Shown here piece after piece: positions 28,647 to 31,661 of a DNA stretch of 31,661 bases (position 1 is the stretch's first letter; each line of letters opens with the position of its first letter). The DNA is from DATDAH01 sp036525535 (GTDB lineage: Bacteria; Actinomycetota; Acidimicrobiia; Acidimicrobiales; DATDAH01), in the NCBI GenBank assembly GCA_036525535.1, contig DATDAH010000048.1, forward strand, positions 1-31,661, given 5' to 3'. Under the pieces are notes generated by a model. That model saw only the letters and a program-made list of their open reading frames with translations. It was not told where the DNA came from and searched no databases. Both the position numbers and the translations under genes were made by a program.

Positions 28647-28683
28647 CCGCAGGGCATCCCGCGGTTCTGACCGGGGCCACTGG

Positions 28684-28689
28684 TACATT
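28684..28689 (+). promoter_or_regulatory. possible -10 box for ftsE
   Basis: TACATT lies in the 121-bp prfB-ftsE gap, 78 nt before the ftsE ATG, and would give a leader of about 70 nt. No convincing -35 element is visible. Confidence 0.4.
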
Positions 28690-28692
28690 CCC

Positions 28693-28745
28693 GGGTCGAG
28701 TACGCGGCCTCGGGCGGGACTGCGGTATTCGCCGACACCCGACCC
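28693..28745 (+). promoter_or_regulatory. possible folded leader of ftsEX
   Basis: GGGTCG (28693-28698) can pair with CGACCC (28740-28745). Inside, bases 28710-28716 pair with 28730-28735 (TCGG, bulged G, CG against CGCCGA). A pyrimidine-rich stretch of about 20 nt without a Shine-Dalgarno sequence leads to the ATG. At this GC content such stems also arise by chance. Confidence 0.3.
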
Positions 28746-28767
28746 CACGGCATCTCTCTCCCCCCAC

Positions 28768-29448
28768 ATGATCAAACTCGAGAACGTCACCAAGCACTAC
28801 ATGGGCGGGCAGGTCGTCGCGCTTCGCGACGCCAACGCCGAGATCCAGAAGGGCGAGTTCGTCTTCCTCGTGGGCCCGTCCGGGTCCGGCAAGTCGACCT
28901 TCATCCGCCTGCTCAACCACGAGGAGGTCCCCGACGAGGGCCGCATCTTCGTGGCGGGCAAGGACATCGTGAAGCTCACCCCGTGGAAGGTGCCCTACCT
29001 GCGGCGCAACATCGGGTGCGTCTTCCAGGACTTCAAGCTCCTGCCCAACAAGACGGTGTACGAGAACGTGGCCTTCGCCCTCGAGGTGATCGGGCGCCCC
29101 AACAACGTCATTCGCAGCCAGGTCCCGGCGATCCTGGAGCTGGTGGGCCTGTCCGACAAGGACAAGAACATGCCCAACGAGCTGTCAGGCGGCGAGCAGC
29201 AGCGGGTGTCCATCGCCCGGGCCTTCGTCAACCGGCCGCTGATCCTGCTGGCCGACGAGCCGACGGGGAACCTCGATCCCAACACCTCGGTGGGGATCAT
29301 GCGGCTCCTCGACCGCATCAACCGCACGGGCACCACCGTGGTCATGTGCACCCACGACCGTTCGATCGTCGACAGCATGCGCCGCCGCGTGCTCCAGCTG
29401 GACCAGGGGCTGATCGTTCGCGACCAGGCCCGCGGCGTCTACGAGTAA
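28768..29448 (+). CDS. ftsE: cell division ATP-binding protein FtsE
   Basis: This is the cytosolic ABC ATPase partner of FtsX; together they control peptidoglycan hydrolases at the division site or cell wall. It has 226 residues: Walker A GPSGSGKS (36-43), FKLLPNKTVYENVAFAL, ABC signature LSGGEQQRVSIARA, Walker B LILLADEP followed by TGNLDP, and the switch His in THD. The ATG at 28768 has no Shine-Dalgarno sequence, only a pyrimidine-rich run. ftsX begins 7 nt behind the stop. The call is firm because of both motif and order. Confidence 0.97.
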   Translation: MIKLENVTKHYMGGQVVALRDANAEIQKGEFVFLVGPSGSGKSTFIRLLNHEEVPDEGRIFVAGKDIVKLTPWKVPYLRRNIGCVFQDFKLLPNKTVYENVAFALEVIGRPNNVIRSQVPAILELVGLSDKDKNMPNELSGGEQQRVSIARAFVNRPLILLADEPTGNLDPNTSVGIMRLLDRINRTGTTVVMCTHDRSIVDSMRRRVLQLDQGLIVRDQARGVYE

Positions 29449-29455
29449 CCGGCCC

Positions 29456-30343
29456 ATGGCGATAAAGGTCAGTTATCTCTCGCGCGAGGTCGGCATCAAC
29501 CTCAAGCGCAACATCACCCTCACCGTCGCGACGATCGCCACGGTGGCGGTGTCGCTCACCCTGGTCGGCACCGCCTACCTGATCAGCCGCGGCGTGCAGG
29601 ACGCCCAGCAGCAGTTCCAAGGGGGCGTGGAGTTCATCGTCTTCATGAACCCCAACGCCACCGACGCGCAGATCGAGGCCGTGCGCACGGAGCTGGACGA
29701 CAACCCCCAGATCCGCGAGGCGGAGTTCTGCGACCAGGAGTGCGCCTACGCGGAGTTCCAGGAGCTCTTCGCCGACGATCCGCAGCTCCTGCAGAACGTC
29801 GAGGCGGACATCTTGCCGCCGTCGTTCAAGGTGAAGCCGGACAACGCCGAGGCCGACGCCGTCGAAGCCTTGGGCGCCGTCTTCGAGACCCAGCCCGGCG
29901 TGCGCGAGGTCGCCTTCTCCAGCGAGGCCATCAAGCGCATCGAGAGCTTCTACCGGTTCCTCTCGACCCGCTCGGCCATTGCCGCCGTCGCCCTGGTCGT
30001 GGCCGCCACGCTGCTGGTGCTCAACACCATCCAGATGGCGATCCTCAACCGCCGTCGCGACATCGAGGTCATGAAGCTGGTCGGGGCCACCAACTGGTTC
30101 ATCCGAATACCGTTCATGGTGGAGGGCCTGATCCAGGGCCTCATCGGGTCCTTGTTCGCCATCCTGGTCACCCGGATCTTCATCAACGACCTGGAGGGCC
30201 AGGCCGAGGGCGCCGGACTGCTGTCCGCCTTCGCCGTGTCCGGCAACCAGATGACCAAGGCGTCGATCCTGCTCATCGCCGCCGGTGCCGCCGTCAGCCT
30301 CATCGGCTCCGGCATCGCCGTCAGCCGCTTCCTCAAGGTCTAG
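29456..30343 (+). CDS. ftsX: cell division protein FtsX
   Basis: This 295-residue membrane partner of FtsE has one N-terminal helix (about 22-45), an extracytoplasmic domain (about 46-170) that in relatives contacts a cell-wall hydrolase or its activator, and three C-terminal helices (about 172-200, 218-246 and 268-292), the standard four-helix FtsX layout. The outside domain carries a close cysteine pair in EFCDQECAYAEF (about 91-102) that may form a disulfide. Neither a hydrolase nor smpB follows; azlD is convergent, with both stops in one CTAG (30340-30343). Confidence 0.96.
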   Translation: MAIKVSYLSREVGINLKRNITLTVATIATVAVSLTLVGTAYLISRGVQDAQQQFQGGVEFIVFMNPNATDAQIEAVRTELDDNPQIREAEFCDQECAYAEFQELFADDPQLLQNVEADILPPSFKVKPDNAEADAVEALGAVFETQPGVREVAFSSEAIKRIESFYRFLSTRSAIAAVALVVAATLLVLNTIQMAILNRRRDIEVMKLVGATNWFIRIPFMVEGLIQGLIGSLFAILVTRIFINDLEGQAEGAGLLSAFAVSGNQMTKASILLIAAGAAVSLIGSGIAVSRFLKV

Positions 30344-30642
30344 ACCAGCGCTCGAATCGCCGCCGTCACGCCGGCGGCGCTGAGGACGACGACGAGGAAC
30401 GGGGCCCGGACGGCGACGGCGGTGATGCCGGCGACCAGGCCCGCGGCGCGGGCGTCGAGGACGAGGGTCGTTCCGTCGGCGAAGGTCTGGACGACCACGA
30501 GGGCAGCCAGCAGTGCGGGCGGGAGCAAGGCGGTGACCGTGGCGACGCTGTCGGGCAGCTTCACATGGTCCAGCACGAGCAGGCCGCCGGCCTTGAAGGC
30601 GTAGGCGAGGGCGCCGAGCAGCAGGATCGCCGACCAGCTCAT
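30340..30642 (-). CDS. azlD: AzlD family branched-chain amino acid export subunit
   Basis: This 100-residue membrane protein has about three to four hydrophobic segments and is the small partner of AzlC in an export system for branched-chain amino acids or related compounds. Features: SWSAILLLGALAYAFKAGGL at the N terminus, VTALLPPALLAALVVVQTF in the middle, and the AGITAVAVRAPFLVVVLSAAGVTAAIRAL end. Its ATG overlaps the azlC stop as ATGA. Length and pairing support the call. Confidence 0.88.
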   Translation of the reverse strand: MSWSAILLLGALAYAFKAGGLLVLDHVKLPDSVATVTALLPPALLAALVVVQTFADGTTLVLDARAAGLVAGITAVAVRAPFLVVVLSAAGVTAAIRALV

Positions 30643-31334
30643 GCCGTTTCGCGGCGTTGGACGGCGAAGGCGGGGATGACCGCCAGGGCGGCGACGAGGA
30701 CGGGGGCGCCGGCCGGGAGGAGGGGGATGGTCACGAAGGCGATGGCCCCGCCGACGATGGCGGCGATCAGGCCCGGTCGCCGCCGGAGGTGGGGGGCCGT
30801 CAGGGCGATGAACCCGGCGGGGAAGGCGGCGTCGAGCCCGAGCGTCTCCGGATCACCGATGGCGTTGCCGGCGACGGCGCCGATCAGGGTCCCGAGGTTC
30901 CAGAAGGCGAACACGCCGATGCCCGTGACCCAGAACGCCTTCGCTGCCTCCGCCGCGTCCCGCTGGGCGGAGGCCATGGCGGACGACTCGTCGATCACGA
31001 GCTGGGCAGCCAGCAGACGACGCCTCCGACCACCCCGGATCATCGGGTTCAAAGCCAGGCCGTACATGCCGTTGCGGGCCGCCAGGAGTGCCGCCGACGC
31101 GATGGCCGCGGCCGGCGTGCCGCCCGAGGCGATGACGCCGACAGCCGCGAACTGTGACGCGCCGGTGAACACGAGCACGGACATGGTCTGAGCCTGTGGT
31201 GCACTCAGACCCGCGGCCACGGCGAACACCCCGAAGGTCACGCCGAACACCCCGACGGCGAGGGCGACGACCAGGCCGTCGCGCCGACGGAACGGAGGAG
31301 CGCTCGGGGCGGGGGCGGAAGGCGGGACGCTCAT
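30639..31334 (-). CDS. azlC: AzlC family branched-chain amino acid export protein
   Basis: This 231-residue membrane protein is the large subunit of an AzlCD-type exporter, with six or more hydrophobic segments. The family-typical segment LSAPQAQTMSVLVFTGASQFAAVGVIASGG is at about 43-72, followed by AARNGMYGLALNPMIRGG (about 86-103) and QLVIDESSAMA. It is first in a two-gene operon with azlD (ATGA overlap). The substrate is inferred from the family only. No clear promoter or regulator is adjacent. Confidence 0.92.
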   Translation of the reverse strand: MSVPPSAPAPSAPPFRRRDGLVVALAVGVFGVTFGVFAVAAGLSAPQAQTMSVLVFTGASQFAAVGVIASGGTPAAAIASAALLAARNGMYGLALNPMIRGGRRRRLLAAQLVIDESSAMASAQRDAAEAAKAFWVTGIGVFAFWNLGTLIGAVAGNAIGDPETLGLDAAFPAGFIALTAPHLRRRPGLIAAIVGGAIAFVTIPLLPAGAPVLVAALAVIPAFAVQRRETA

Positions 31335-31359
31335 GGCCGGGCGGCCATCATGGTCGACC

Positions 31360-31462
31360 GTGACGTACGAGGAGATCGACTATCGGGTGCAGGACGGTGT
31401 GGCCACCATCACCTTTGACCGGCGCCTTCCCCGAGTGGGAGGAACCGGAGTTCGGTCAGTAG
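31360..31462 (+). pseudogene. enoyl-CoA hydratase remnant (internal deletion)
   Basis: The GTG at 31360 opens with MTYEEIDYRVQDGVATITFDR, the standard first strands of enoyl-CoA hydratase/isomerase (crotonase) proteins. Right after the FDR codons the homology stops. In the +1 frame the bases up to the TAG at 31460-31462 read GAFPEWEEPEFGQ, which resembles the C-terminal end of actinobacterial members. About 220-250 codons seem to have been lost, with a frameshift at the join near 31420-31425, so no active enzyme can be made. An assembly error could give the same picture. The stop lies against the convergent small membrane gene. Confidence 0.6.
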
Positions 31463-31659
31463 CCGGGTGGGAGGTTTCGGATGTACTGGCTGGCCGCCCC
31501 GCGGCCCAGCTCGCCGGAGCGGATGCTGGCGTCGGAGGGCAGGCCCTCCGTGCTGACCTCGCGCAGGTCGTGGGGCAGGTGCCGCTTGATGTGCCATTCG
31601 TAGGCGGCGCCGGCCGCGAGGACGGCGGCGAAGGCGAGGAGCAGGAAGGCCAAGATCAT
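31456..31659 (-). CDS. small single-helix membrane protein, function unknown (may be 5'-truncated)
   Basis: This is an open frame of 67 codons from an ATG at 31657-31659, two bases from the window edge; the true start may lie beyond. An N-terminal hydrophobic helix (about 2-18, ILAFLLLAFAAVLAAGA) is followed by a basic patch (HIKRHLPHDLR) and a polar tail ending QYIRNLPPGY. No family is recognised. It overlaps the end of the enoyl-CoA hydratase remnant on the other strand by 7 bp. Confidence 0.6.
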   Translation of the reverse strand: MILAFLLLAFAAVLAAGAAYEWHIKRHLPHDLREVSTEGLPSDASIRSGELGRGAASQYIRNLPPGY

Positions 31660-31661
31660 CA

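Overview
The window is very GC-rich, densely coded bacterial DNA from the Actinomycetota, most likely an Acidimicrobiia-type genome. This rests on gene content (DUF3499 protein, DUF5719-like protein, the order secA-prfB-ftsE-ftsX, a manB / Trm112 / SIS-isomerase / sahH neighbourhood) and on many start codons lying 6-9 nt behind a TAnnnT -10 box, as in leaderless actinobacterial mRNAs. The placement is by family recognition, not by a search. There are no tRNA or rRNA genes, CRISPR arrays or transposases. No gap between genes exceeds about 130 bp.

Region 1 (1-8867) is glycan assembly. A partial GDP-mannose 4,6-dehydratase (minus) is divergent from an XRE-type regulator. A minus-strand operon follows: small membrane protein, GT4 glycosyltransferase, GDP-4-keto-6-deoxymannose reductase-like enzyme. 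Opposite it runs a plus-strand operon: a 1044-aa GT2/multi-membrane protein, a secreted DUF5719-like protein built of four repeats, and a membrane-anchored thioredoxin-like protein.

Region 2 (8864-12160) has ftsH (minus), DUF3499, a CPBP-family intramembrane protease and a small zinc ribbon protein. Region 3 (12231-18559) returns to sugar metabolism: a GT-C-like membrane protein, a GtrA-GT2 fusion, phosphomannomutase (manB), a Trm112-like protein and a phosphoglucose/phosphomannose isomerase. With gmd and the reductase this outlines fructose-6-P to mannose-6-P to mannose-1-P to GDP-mannose to GDP-6-deoxyhexose (probably GDP-D-rhamnose). Only the GDP-mannose pyrophosphorylase is missing from the window.

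Region 4 (18573-22781) is the methyl cycle: a VOC protein (minus), then sahH, an SDR oxidoreductase and mtnA, then a small membrane protein. sahH differs from its neighbours in having a roughly 75-nt leader that can form a hairpin, a small H-type pseudoknot and a second hairpin over the ribosome-binding site; this is the best candidate here for an undescribed regulatory element. Region 5 (22778-30343) holds a YczE-like membrane protein, comF, a response-regulator-like protein lacking its phospho-acceptor Asp, secA, prfB, ftsE and ftsX. Region 6 (30340-31661) has azlD/azlC (minus), an apparent enoyl-CoA hydratase remnant with a large internal deletion, and a small membrane protein at the edge.

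Recurring architecture: three of the five convergent gene pairs share their stop codons in one CTAG, and two genes (CPBP protease, mtnA) seem to start at CTG in a CTGA overlap with the upstream stop.
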